This document shows, piece after piece, positions 56,089 through 64,000 of a stretch of DNA of 64,000 nucleotides. The stretch lies in assembly GCF_039535235.1 (NCBI RefSeq), contig NZ_BAAAWU010000001.1, positions 3,968,001-4,032,000 of the forward strand. The letters are read 5' to 3'. Source of the stretch: Streptomyces roseoviridis. Its GTDB lineage: Bacteria > Actinomycetota > Actinomycetes > Streptomycetales > Streptomycetaceae. Position 1 is the first letter of the stretch, and each line of letters opens with the position of its first letter. The notes under the pieces were generated by a model, which was not told the origin of the DNA, searched no databases, and worked only from the letters and a program-made list of their open reading frames with translations. The position numbers and the translations under genes are program-made.

Positions 56089-56871
56089 TCAGCGCGGCTC
56101 CGGCGGGCGTTGCCGGGGCATGTTGGGCCGGGTGCCCGGCGGCAGCGGGAAACGGCCCGCGGGGTGACTGGTCTCGGGCCGGGCCGGGGCCGTGCCGACC
56201 GACTGCAGGGCCAGCGGCGCCGGGCCCGAGCGGAACTCGACCATCCAGTCGGCGGTCTCCGCCCGAACGAGCTCGGTCACGTCCTCCTGGAAGCGGCGCA
56301 GCACGCCCAGGCAGCGCTCGGCGGCCTCGCCGGCCGTGCCCTCGGTGGGGCCGAGGACCTCCCGCACGCTCTCCGAGGCCCAGTCGAACTGGAGGGCCTG
56401 GAGCCGCCGCTGCACCGCCTGGGCGGTGGCCATGTCCCTGATCCAGCCGGAGGTCAGGCCGAAGTGGCGGTCGCAGGCCAGGCAGGCGGCGCCGAGGAGC
56501 AGCGAGAGGTAGCCCCAGCCGGCCGCCCCCTCGACGGCCCCCGCGAGGTCGAGCAGCGGCAGCGCCGCTCCGGCGATCACCCCGAGGGCGGTGCCGACGC
56601 GCAGCACGCGTGCCCAGCGGCGCTTCCGGACGCGGTCGGAGAGGTACCACTCGGCGGTGCGCAGCGCGTGGGACTCCACCCAGCGGTAGAGCTCGTCCAG
56701 CCGCTCGGCGGGCTCGCCCCAGTCGCCGAGCGGGAACGGGGCCCCGGTCAGGTCGGGACGGGCGGCCGGACGTCCGGGCTTCTCCGGGCCGCCGGAGCGC
56801 CCCGGGGTCGCGGGCGTGTCCGGACCTTCGGGATTCCCCGGCTGCGGCTGCATGTCCGGCTGCTGGCTCAC
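56089..56871 (-). CDS. SLATT-domain two-span membrane protein
   Basis: 260 residues. A Pro/Gly-rich N-terminus of 45 residues precedes LDELYRWVESHALRTAEWYL, basic residues VRKRRWARVLR, two spans (VGTALGVIAGAALPLL and WGYLSLLLGAACLAC), and then DRHFGLTSGWIRDMATAQAV with RRLQALQFDWASE. This is the layout of the SLATT domain (SMODS and SLOG-associating 2TM effector), predicted as a pore-forming effector in bacterial conflict systems. No nucleotide-sensor (SMODS, SLOG) or other effector partner lies beside it, so it stands as an orphan form. It ends in a Pro-rich tail. Confidence 0.7.
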   Translation of the reverse strand: MSQQPDMQPQPGNPEGPDTPATPGRSGGPEKPGRPAARPDLTGAPFPLGDWGEPAERLDELYRWVESHALRTAEWYLSDRVRKRRWARVLRVGTALGVIAGAALPLLDLAGAVEGAAGWGYLSLLLGAACLACDRHFGLTSGWIRDMATAQAVQRRLQALQFDWASESVREVLGPTEGTAGEAAERCLGVLRRFQEDVTELVRAETADWMVEFRSGPAPLALQSVGTAPARPETSHPAGRFPLPPGTRPNMPRQRPPEPR

Positions 56872-57113
56872 CGGGGAACTCCTCTGTTCAGCTCAGCGCT
56901 CGTGTCCTTCTGTGACGTGCGGTGCACGTGGTGCCTGCCCTTCCTACCGCCGAATGGTGGGCTGTGGGCCCGGAATCCCGGGATTTCCGCCCGCAAGAGG
57001 GTCGTGATCAGGTAGAGGAGCACGCAGTTTCTCACTCGAAAGAGTTGTGTCGGCACCCCGCTCCGCGAGCACGTAGGCTCGGTTCACCGAGACACCGAAC
57101 GTTTGGAGTGACC

Positions 57114-57449
57114 GTGATCCCCGGTGGTGGCCAGCCCAACATGCAGCAGCTCCTCCAGCAGGCCCAGAAGATGCAGCAGGATCTCGCCCGCGCCCAGGAG
57201 GAGCTCGCGGCGACCGAGGTCGAGGGCCAGGCGGGCGGCGGCCTGGTCAAGGCGACCGTGACCGGTTCGGGCGAGCTGCGCGGCCTGGTGATCGACCCCA
57301 AGGCGGTCGACCCGGAGGACACCGAGACGCTCGCCGACCTGATCCTGGCCGCCGTGCAGGCCGCCAACGACAACGCCCAGCAGCTGCAGCAGGCCAAGCT
57401 GGGCCCGCTGGCGCAGGGCCTCGGGGGCATGCCGGGCCTCGGCTTCTGA
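57114..57449 (+). CDS. YbaB/EbfC nucleoid-associated protein
   Basis: 111 residues from GTG 57114 with GGAG 5 bases upstream. Typical sequence: NMQQLLQQAQKMQQDLARAQ, VEGQAGGGLVKATVTGSGEL and VDPEDTETLADLILAAVQAA. The dimeric protein binds DNA and is encoded next to recR in most bacteria, as here. The C-terminus is Gly/Leu-rich. Confidence 0.93.
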   Translation: MIPGGGQPNMQQLLQQAQKMQQDLARAQEELAATEVEGQAGGGLVKATVTGSGELRGLVIDPKAVDPEDTETLADLILAAVQAANDNAQQLQQAKLGPLAQGLGGMPGLGF

Positions 57450-57476
57450 GGGCGACGGGTCCGTAGGCCGTTCCCT

Positions 57477-57566
57477 CCGTACGGCCTCGTCCGGCCCGAT
57501 CCGTACGGCCTCGTCCGGCCCCTCCGTACGGCCTCGTCCGGCCCCTCCGTACGGCCTCTTCTGATC
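57477..57566. repeat. 23-bp repeats between ybaB and recR
   Basis: CCGTACGGCCTCGTCCGGCCC starts at 57477, 57501, 57524 and, diverged, 57547; a further CCGTA at 57566. Each unit carries the CCGTACGG palindrome also found at 56.0 kb. The repeats separate two genes usually cotranscribed. Confidence 0.85.
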
Positions 57567-57633
57567 CGTACACCTTCTGCGGCTGGATCCCAGCCATTAC
57601 CGTAAGAATCAAGCACTCCCGAAGGGCGTTCCG

Positions 57634-58233
57634 TTGTACGAAGGCGTGGTTCAGGACCTCATCGACGAACTGGGCAGGCTGCCCGGCGTCGGTCCCAAGA
57701 GCGCCCAGCGGATCGCCTTCCACGTCCTCCAGGCCGAGCCGACCGATGTGCGGCGGCTCGCCCAGGCGCTCCTGGAGGTCAAGGAGAAGGTCCGGTTCTG
57801 CGCGGTCTGCGGCAACGTGGCGCAGCAGGAGCTGTGCAACATCTGCCGTGACCCGCGCCGGGACCAGACCGTCATCTGCGTGGTCGAGGAGCCGAAGGAC
57901 GTCGTGGCGATCGAGCGGACCCGGGAGTTCCGGGGCCGCTACCACGTGCTCGGCGGCGCGATCAGCCCCATCGAGGGCGTCGGCCCGGACGACCTGCGCA
58001 TCCGTGAGCTGCTCGCCCGCCTGGCGGACGGCACGGTCACGGAGCTGATCCTGGCCACCGACCCCAACCTGGAGGGCGAGGCCACCGCGACGTACCTCGC
58101 GCGGATGATCAAGCCCATGGGCCTGAAGGTGACCCGTCTGGCCAGCGGCCTGCCGGTCGGCGGTGACCTGGAGTACGCCGACGAGGTCACCCTGGGACGT
58201 GCCTTCGAGGGGCGGCGCCTGCTAGATGTATGA
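57634..58233 (+). CDS. recR: Recombination mediator RecR
   Basis: 199 residues, TTG start. The HhH (LGRLPGVGPKSAQRIAFHVL), the zinc site CAVCGNVAQQELCNIC (four Cys), and the Toprim domain (ICVVEEPKDVVAIERT, VLGGAISPIEGVGPDDL, ILATDPNLEGEATATYL) are all complete. RecR works with RecO and RecF to load RecA on gapped DNA. Downstream, the DUF5063 gene follows after 50 bp. Confidence 0.95.
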   Translation: MYEGVVQDLIDELGRLPGVGPKSAQRIAFHVLQAEPTDVRRLAQALLEVKEKVRFCAVCGNVAQQELCNICRDPRRDQTVICVVEEPKDVVAIERTREFRGRYHVLGGAISPIEGVGPDDLRIRELLARLADGTVTELILATDPNLEGEATATYLARMIKPMGLKVTRLASGLPVGGDLEYADEVTLGRAFEGRRLLDV

Positions 58234-58283
58234 CGACGACCGGGTCCGTGCGCGCGACGGCGCACTCGCAGGGAGGCTCCTCG

Positions 58284-58946
58284 ATGTCTGATCCCACGCT
58301 GCACTCCATCACGCAGGACCCGGACGACTTCGCCGTCCAGATCGCGGACTCGATCGAGAGCTTCATCGTCGCCACGACCGAGGTCGCCAAGGGCGACGAG
58401 CCGGGCAGCGCCGTGCCCTTCCTGCTCCTGGAGCTCTCCCAGCTGCTGCTCGCGGGCGGGCGGCTGGGGGCGCACGAGGACTTCGTCCCCGAGGAGCAGT
58501 ACGAGACCGACACGGGCCCCGACATGGACGTGGACGAGCTGCGCGAGCGGTTCGCGGCGCTCCTGGAGCCGGTGGACGTCTTCTCCGAGGTCTTCGACCC
58601 GTACGAGCCGCGCAAGGCGCCGGTCCCGGCCCGGATCTCCGACAGCCTCGCCGACATCATCACGGACCTGCGGCACGGCCTCGCCCACTACCGGGCGGGC
58701 CGGACCAGCGAGGCGCTGTGGTGGTGGCAGTTCTCGTACTTCTCGAACTGGGGCCCCACCGCCTCCGCCACCCTGCGCGCGCTGCAGTCCCTGATCGCCC
58801 ACATCCGCCTCGACCAGCCGCTCGCCGAGCTCGACGGGCTCGACACGGACGAGGACCTCACGGAGGAGGACCTCGCGGAGGAGGCGGGCCGCGTGATGGC
58901 CCGCGAGATCGCGGGCCCGCTCGGTCTGGTGCGGCGCAAGGCGTAG
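58284..58946 (+). CDS. DUF5063 family protein
   Basis: 220 residues. Helical cytosolic protein with DDFAVQIADSIESFIVATTE, LLLELSQLLLAGGRLGAHED and the family's DIITDLRHGLAHYRAG, ALWWWQFSYFSNWGPTASAT. Position directly behind recR is typical of Streptomyces. No function known. ATG 58284 is preferred; it follows GGGAGG by about 8 bases. Confidence 0.82.
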   Translation: MSDPTLHSITQDPDDFAVQIADSIESFIVATTEVAKGDEPGSAVPFLLLELSQLLLAGGRLGAHEDFVPEEQYETDTGPDMDVDELRERFAALLEPVDVFSEVFDPYEPRKAPVPARISDSLADIITDLRHGLAHYRAGRTSEALWWWQFSYFSNWGPTASATLRALQSLIAHIRLDQPLAELDGLDTDEDLTEEDLAEEAGRVMAREIAGPLGLVRRKA

Positions 58947-59016
58947 TGCGGTAGGACGGCAGTCGGGGCCAGGGCCAGGGCCGGGGGGCCTGGGTCGCAC
59001 GACCAGAGGGCTGCAG

Positions 59017-59118
59017 CCGGGGCCGTACGACGGAAGGACCGGAGCCTGCGCCGGGGTCGTACGACCGGAGGACCGGAGCCTGAGCCGGGGCCGTGCGACC
59101 GGAGGACTGGAGCCTGAG
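59017..59118. repeat. 34-bp tandem repeats between DUF5063 and ABC importer
   Basis: Three units begin at 59017, 59051 and 59085, with a partial fourth at 59119 and a diverged copy before. Each contains GTACGAC (or GTGCGAC) and GGACCGGAGCCTG. The block fills the 247-bp gap between convergent genes. Confidence 0.85.
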
Positions 59119-59193
59119 TGGGGGGCCGTACGCCCCGGGAAGGCGCCCCGGGTGTGTCCGGCCCCGGGGCTCGCCCTCCACCCGCCGCCCGCC

Positions 59194-59960
<767 letters not shown>

Positions 59961-59964
<4 letters not shown>

Positions 59965-61004
59965 ACGGTGCCTCCCTGCGACTGGCGCCGGTTCATCCGC
60001 GCCGTGACCCAGTCGGTGAACCGGGTCATGGGAATGGTGAGCACGACGAACACCAGGCCCGCGACGACGTACGGGGTGTAGTTGAAGGTCTTGCTGGCCA
60101 GGATCTGCGCCGCGTACACGGCGTCGACCGCGCCCGCGATGGAGACCAGGCCGGTGTCCTTCTGGAGCGAGACCAGGTCGTTGAGGAGCGGCGGCACCAC
60201 GCGCCGCACGGCCTGGGGCAGCACCACGAAGCGCATGGTCTGCGCGCTCGACAGGCCGAGCGAACGGGCGGCGGCCCGCTGGCTGGGGTGGACGCTCTCG
60301 ATGCCGGCCCGGAAGACCTCGGCCATGTACGCCGAGTACGTCAGGGACAGCGCGATGCCGCCCAGCACGACCGGGTCGGTGGGGACGCCCTGGAGGCGCA
60401 GCGCGGGCAGGCCGAAGATCACCGCGAGCAGGCAGATGATGAGCGGCAGGCCGCGGAAGAAGTCGACGTACGCGGTGGCCAGGGCGCGCAGCGGGAAGAG
60501 CGCGGGGCCGCGCAGGGTGCGGGCGACGGCCAGGAGCAGCCCGAGGACGAGGGTGACGGCGCCGCAGACGGCGAGCAGGCGGAGGTTGAGCCAGAGGCCG
60601 TCGAGGACCAGGGGGAGCGCCTGGCGCGCGTACTCCCCGTCGAGGAACGTCTCCTTGGTGCGCGGCCAGCCGGGGGAGCCCGTGACGACCACGTACAGGA
60701 CGGCCAGGGTGACGAGGGTGCTCAGGGCGGCGACGGCCGTCGCGCGGCGGGTGCGCGAGCGCTTGAAGCGCTCGCGCTCGATGCGCCGCGCGGACGGCGT
60801 GTACGCGTCCGGGCCCGGGCCCTGGTTTTTGTCCGGGCCCCGGTCCGGGCCCCGGCCCTGGTCCTTGTCCGGGCCCTGGTTTTCGTCCGGGCCCCGGTCC
60901 GGGCCCCGGCCCTGGTCCTTGTCCTGGCCTGGGCCCCTGCCCGTGTCCCCGCCCTTGTCCGACGGTGTCCCGTCCCGGGGCGCGTCTTCCTTGGCGAAGG
61001 TCAT
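59961..61004 (-). CDS. Polar amino-acid ABC importer, permease
   Basis: 347 residues. The core is a His/Glu/Gln/Arg-type permease with about five or six spans and the coupling loop EVFRAGIESVHPSQRAAARSLGLSS. In front of it lies an N-terminal cytosolic extension of about 75 residues built of an 18-residue repeat (GPDKDQGRGPDRGPDKNQ), encoded by a 54-bp DNA repeat. A standard permease of this family is near 220-270 residues. The ATG overlaps the stop of the binding-protein gene by four bases. Confidence 0.9.
60820..60927. repeat. 54-bp coding repeat in the permease N-terminus
   Basis: Two copies at 60820-60873 and 60874-60927 differ at few positions; internal GTCCGGGCCCC units repeat as well. 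In frame, adding 18 residues per unit. Confidence 0.88.
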
Positions 61005-61909
61005 TTCAGCACCGGTGCGCCCGCCGCGTCGGACAGCCACTGCTTCTCGAGGGCGGCGAGGGTGCCGTCCGCGCGCAGTGCGTCGACGGCCCGGGAGACG
61101 CAGGCGGTGAGCGCGGAGCCCTTGTCGAGGACGAGGCCGAACTGCTCCTTGGCGCCGGCGCCGGGCGTCGTCGCGAACTGGCCGACGACCTTGGCCTCGG
61201 GGACCTCGGCACCGGTGATGTAGAACGCGGTGGGCAGGTCCACGACGATCGCGTCGACCTGGCCGTTCTTGAGCGCGGCCTTGGCCAGGTCGTTCTTCTG
61301 GAAGACCGACGGCCGCTGCCGCGGCTGGATCTGCTCGTTGATGACGTCGAGGCTGGTCGTGCCGACCTGCGCGCCGAGCCGTGCGCCCTTGAGTTCGGCG
61401 AGGGTGGTCGCCTTGGCCGCCTCGGAGTCCTTCAGCGCGATGACGGCCTGGCGGACGTCGTAGTAGCCGGTGGACAGGTCCACGGCCTTGCGGCGGTCCT
61501 CGTTGACGGAGACCTGGTTGATGTCGAAGTCGAAGGTCTTCTCGCCGGGGGCGAAGGCGTTGTTGAAGGCGACCTTCTGCCAGACCACGTCCTCCTTGGC
61601 GAAGCCGAGCTCGCGGGCGACCGCGTACGCGACGGCGGACTCGTAGCCCTTGCCGTTGGCCGGGTCGTCGTCCTGGAACCAGGGCGCGTACGCGGGCGTG
61701 TCGGTGCCGACGGTCAGCTTTCCCCTGGCCTTGGTGGCCAGCGCGTCCGGGGCGCAGGACGCGGGAGTGCCCGCGGCCGAGGCGGAGCCGGACGCGGCAC
61801 CGGACGGGCCGGAGCCGCCGGCCTCGGGCTGCGGCGCGCAGGCGGACGCGGCGAGGGCGACGAACGCGAAGGCCGCTGCGGCGGCGGCGAGGCGGGAGGG
61901 ATGAGGCAT
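61001..61909 (-). CDS. Polar amino-acid ABC importer, substrate-binding lipoprotein
   Basis: 302 residues. Lipoprotein signal with FVALAASAC as the lipobox, then an Ala/Ser/Gly-rich linker. The family 3 binding domain starts at GKLTVGTDTPAYAPWFQ. FDFDINQVSVNEDRRKAVDL and VGTTSLDVINEQIQPRQ are the usual ligand-contact regions. Arg and Asp at the canonical alpha-amino/carboxylate positions fit an amino acid ligand; which one is not clear. The gene is first in the operon and divergent from lysC. Confidence 0.88.
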   Translation of the reverse strand: MPHPSRLAAAAAAFAFVALAASACAPQPEAGGSGPSGAASGSASAAGTPASCAPDALATKARGKLTVGTDTPAYAPWFQDDDPANGKGYESAVAYAVARELGFAKEDVVWQKVAFNNAFAPGEKTFDFDINQVSVNEDRRKAVDLSTGYYDVRQAVIALKDSEAAKATTLAELKGARLGAQVGTTSLDVINEQIQPRQRPSVFQKNDLAKAALKNGQVDAIVVDLPTAFYITGAEVPEAKVVGQFATTPGAGAKEQFGLVLDKGSALTACVSRAVDALRADGTLAALEKQWLSDAAGAPVLK

Positions 61910-62156
61910 GGCGGGAGATTCGCACCCGGGAAGGGAAGGTGTCCAGGTCACGCCAATGTGGTCTCGTATGGCGGACGTTTGTGAAGGGCGTGTTTCGAGC
62001 CTCCCGTCCTGGTCACAGCGGTGCGGACGGCCACCCCGGTCCCGATCTTCGAACGCTGAATCTCACCATCTGATATCACGGTGGCGTTTTTCGGTCCCTC
62101 GTTAGACTGAACCGACCGCAGTGCCAGCTGTGGCAAGGACTGAGCGAGGAGCGCAC

Positions 62157-63428
62157 GTGGGCCTTGTCGTGCAGAAGTACGGAGGCTCCTCCGTTGCCGA
62201 TGCCGAAGGCATCAAGCGCGTCGCCAAGCGGATCGTGGAAGCCAAGAAGAACGGCCACCAGGTGGTCGTCGTGGTTTCCGCGATGGGCGACACGACGGAC
62301 GAGTTGATCGATCTCGCCGAGCAGGTATCGCCGATGCCGGCCGGGCGTGAATTCGACATGCTGCTGACCGCCGGAGAGCGGATCTCCATGGCCCTTCTGG
62401 CCATGGCGATCAAAAACCTGGGTCACGAGGCCCAGTCGTTCACGGGCAGCCAGGCCGGTGTCATCACCGACTCGGTCCACAACAAAGCGCGCATCATCGA
62501 TGTCACGCCGGGCCGCATCCGGACCGCGCTCGACGAGGGCAACATCGCCATTGTCGCCGGCTTCCAGGGCGTGTCCGCCGACAAGAAGGACATCACCACC
62601 CTGGGCCGCGGCGGCTCCGACACGACCGCCGTCGCCCTGGCCGCCGCGCTCGACGCCGAGGTCTGCGAGATCTACACGGACGTCGACGGCGTCTTCACCG
62701 CCGACCCCCGCGTGGTGAAGAAGGCGAAGAAGATCGACTGGATCTCCTTCGAGGACATGCTGGAGCTCGCCGCCTCCGGCTCCAAGGTGCTGCTGCACCG
62801 GTGCGTCGAGTACGCACGCCGCTACAACATCCCGATCCACGTCCGCTCCTCCTTCTCGGGGCTCCAGGGCACGTGGGTCAGCAACGAACCGACAGGGGAC
62901 TCCAAGGTGGAGCAGGCCATCATCTCCGGTGTCGCCCACGACACCTCCGAGGCGAAGATCACCGTCGTCGGCGTGCCGGACAAGCCGGGCGAGGCCGCGG
63001 CGATCTTCCGGGCCGTCGCGGACGCCGAGATCAACATCGACATGATCGTGCAGAACGTGTCCGCCGCCTCCACCGGTCTGACGGACATCTCCTTCACCCT
63101 CCCCAAGGCCGAGGGCCGCAAGGCCATCGACGCCCTGGAGAAGACGAAGGCCACGATCGGCTTCGACTCGCTGCGCTACGACGACCAGATCGGCAAGATC
63201 TCCCTGGTCGGCGCCGGAATGAAGACCAACCCGGGCGTCACCGCGGACTTCTTCCGCGCGCTGTCCGACGCGGGCGTCAACATCGAGCTGATCTCCACCT
63301 CCGAGATCCGCATCTCGGTCGTCACCCGCGCCGACGACGTCAACGAGGCCGTGCGCGCCGTCCACACCGCCTTCGGCCTGGACAGCGACTCCGACGAGGC
63401 CGTCGTCTACGGCGGCACCGGCCGCTGA
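62157..63428 (+). CDS. lysC: Aspartate kinase, with internal start for a beta subunit
   Basis: 423 residues, GTG start after GAGGAG. Catalyses the first step to lysine, threonine and methionine. KYGGSSVADAEGIKRVAKRI, the catalytic TTLGRGGSDTTAVALAAAL and EIYTDVDGVFTADPRVV form the kinase domain. Two ACT domains follow (VVGVPDKPGEAAAIFRAVA; LVGAGMKTNPGVTADFFRAL). In actinobacteria the gene also yields a C-terminal beta subunit from an internal start; a GTG at 62907 with AGGGGA 7 bases upstream is a good candidate. A TAGACT -10-like box lies at 62103-62108. asd follows. Confidence 0.95.
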   Translation: MGLVVQKYGGSSVADAEGIKRVAKRIVEAKKNGHQVVVVVSAMGDTTDELIDLAEQVSPMPAGREFDMLLTAGERISMALLAMAIKNLGHEAQSFTGSQAGVITDSVHNKARIIDVTPGRIRTALDEGNIAIVAGFQGVSADKKDITTLGRGGSDTTAVALAAALDAEVCEIYTDVDGVFTADPRVVKKAKKIDWISFEDMLELAASGSKVLLHRCVEYARRYNIPIHVRSSFSGLQGTWVSNEPTGDSKVEQAIISGVAHDTSEAKITVVGVPDKPGEAAAIFRAVADAEINIDMIVQNVSAASTGLTDISFTLPKAEGRKAIDALEKTKATIGFDSLRYDDQIGKISLVGAGMKTNPGVTADFFRALSDAGVNIELISTSEIRISVVTRADDVNEAVRAVHTAFGLDSDSDEAVVYGGTGR

Positions 63429-63430
63429 CC

Positions 63431-63500
63431 TCGTGGTGACATCTTCGTGGTGACGACTTCGTGGTGACATCTTCGTGGTGACGACTTCGGTGACATCTTG
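63431..63500 (+). repeat. Five 14-bp repeats leading into asd
   Basis: TCGTGGTGACATCT (63431, 63459) alternates with TCGTGGTGACGACT (63445, 63473), and a fifth, shortened unit TCGGTGACATCTTG (63487-63500) contains the asd TTG start. The block fills the whole lysC-asd junction. Confidence 0.92.
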
Positions 63501-64000
63501 ACGAGCCGCAGGCCGACGCTCGCGGTCGTGGGAGCGACCGGGGCCGTCGGCGCGGTGCTGCTCCAGGCGCTCACGCACCACGCGGACGTCTGGGGCGAGA
63601 TCCGTCTCCTCGCCTCCCCCCGCTCGGCCGGCCGCAAGCTGGCCGTACGGGGGGAGGAGTGCGAGGTCCTCGCCCTCGGCGAGGAGGCGCTGACGGGCGT
63701 CGACCTGGCCCTCTTCCTGGTGCCCGACGCCGTGGCGGCCCAGTGGGCGCCGATCGCCGCCGCCAAGGGCGCGGTGGTCGTGGACACCTCGACGGCGTTC
63801 CGGGCCGACCCGGACGTGCCGCTCGTGGTCCCCGAGATCAATCCGCACGCCGTACGGATCCGGCCACGCGGCATCGTCGCGAGCCCCGGCTGCTCCACCC
63901 TGGCGCTGATTGTCGCCGTGGGCGCCCTGCACGCCGAGTTCGGGCTCACCGAGCTCGTCGTCACCGCCCAGCAGGCCGCCAGCGCCGCCGGAGGCGCCGG
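63498..64000 (+). CDS. asd: Aspartate-semialdehyde dehydrogenase, 5' part
   Basis: The first 167 codons are visible; the gene runs off the window. TTG start followed by LAVVGATGAVGAVLLQAL (NADP loop), then FLVPDAVAAQWAPIAAAKGA, VVDTSTAFRADPDVPLVVPE and the active-site Cys in VASPGCSTLALI (about C132). Reduces aspartyl phosphate, the product of lysC, to the semialdehyde. No other start fits the frame after the last in-frame block of repeats. Confidence 0.93.
   Translation, partial: MTSRRPTLAVVGATGAVGAVLLQALTHHADVWGEIRLLASPRSAGRKLAVRGEECEVLALGEEALTGVDLALFLVPDAVAAQWAPIAAAKGAVVVDTSTAFRADPDVPLVVPEINPHAVRIRPRGIVASPGCSTLALIVAVGALHAEFGLTELVVTAQQAASAAGGA

Noticed and set aside
59017..59118. 34-bp repeats as a CRISPR
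   Set aside because: Period equals unit length, so there are no spacers; no cas genes nearby.

Overview
The window is a GC-rich actinobacterial chromosome segment, almost certainly Streptomyces. Codon third positions are strongly G/C biased, GTG and TTG starts are common, and several families seen here are typical of the genus: XRE-DUF5753/DUF397 pairs, a GH19 chitinase with the Streptomyces chitinase promoter repeat, DUF3151, DUF3152 and DUF2617. From memory the order of core genes (pyrE-fba, tryptophan 2,3-dioxygenase-kynureninase, purA, ybaB-recR, lysC-asd) matches the central region of the S. coelicolor chromosome. A perfect parS-type palindrome between pyrE and fba fits a location not far from oriC. 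I saw no rRNA, tRNA, CRISPR array, transposase or prophage.

Layout. 1-6.0 kb: end of a YbjN-domain gene, a mannosyltransferase-like membrane protein, a Tat-exported NlpC/P60-type protein, a Phd/RelE-like toxin-antitoxin pair, a class I aminotransferase and a tiny Gly/Cys-rich membrane protein. 6.3-13.7 kb: DUF2617, membrane-anchored spermidine-synthase-like protein, CoxG-like protein, aldose epimerase, pyrE, parS, class II aldolase and a MalY/PatB-type lyase. 13.8-22.1 kb: secreted beta-propeller/Ig protein, DHA2 exporter, DUF3151, DUF3152, then kynA-kynU-kynB, a complete set for tryptophan to anthranilate. 22.5-30.9 kb: a two-component system, a P450, an ABC-2 exporter whose permease is frameshifted, its divergent GbsR/MarR-type regulator, a membrane protein and a diacylglycerol-kinase-like protein. 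31.1-34.3 kb: purA, an XRE/DUF397 pair whose XRE gene carries an amber codon, and two small unknown genes.

34.4-46 kb: SDR and divergent LysR regulator, an unknown protein, an HSP90-family ATPase followed 2 bp later by a 983-residue TPR protein, and, convergent to them, a membrane-tethered PstS-like protein followed by a Ser/Thr kinase. 46-56 kb: MDR oxidoreductase, a decayed secreted-protein fragment, GH19 chitinase, a second DUF397/XRE locus with a divergent partner, a GT8 glycosyltransferase, a DJ-1/PfpI protein plus MarR regulator under a double palindrome, a class III aminotransferase and a GntR regulator. 56-64 kb: an orphan SLATT-domain protein, ybaB-recR, a DUF5063 protein, a polar amino-acid ABC importer, lysC and the start of asd.

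The best candidates for something undescribed are the HSP90-TPR pair (37.6-42.4 kb) and the neighbouring PstS-like/Ser-Thr kinase pair. Also notable are the extended parS palindrome, cleanly readable operators at 28.38, 49.74 and 52.80 kb, and many short tandem repeats (9 to 54 bp) in intergenic DNA and in unstructured parts of proteins. Three genes look broken by point events: the XRE regulator (amber codon 11), the ABC-2 permease (C8 homopolymer) and a small gene at 50.3 kb (frameshift).
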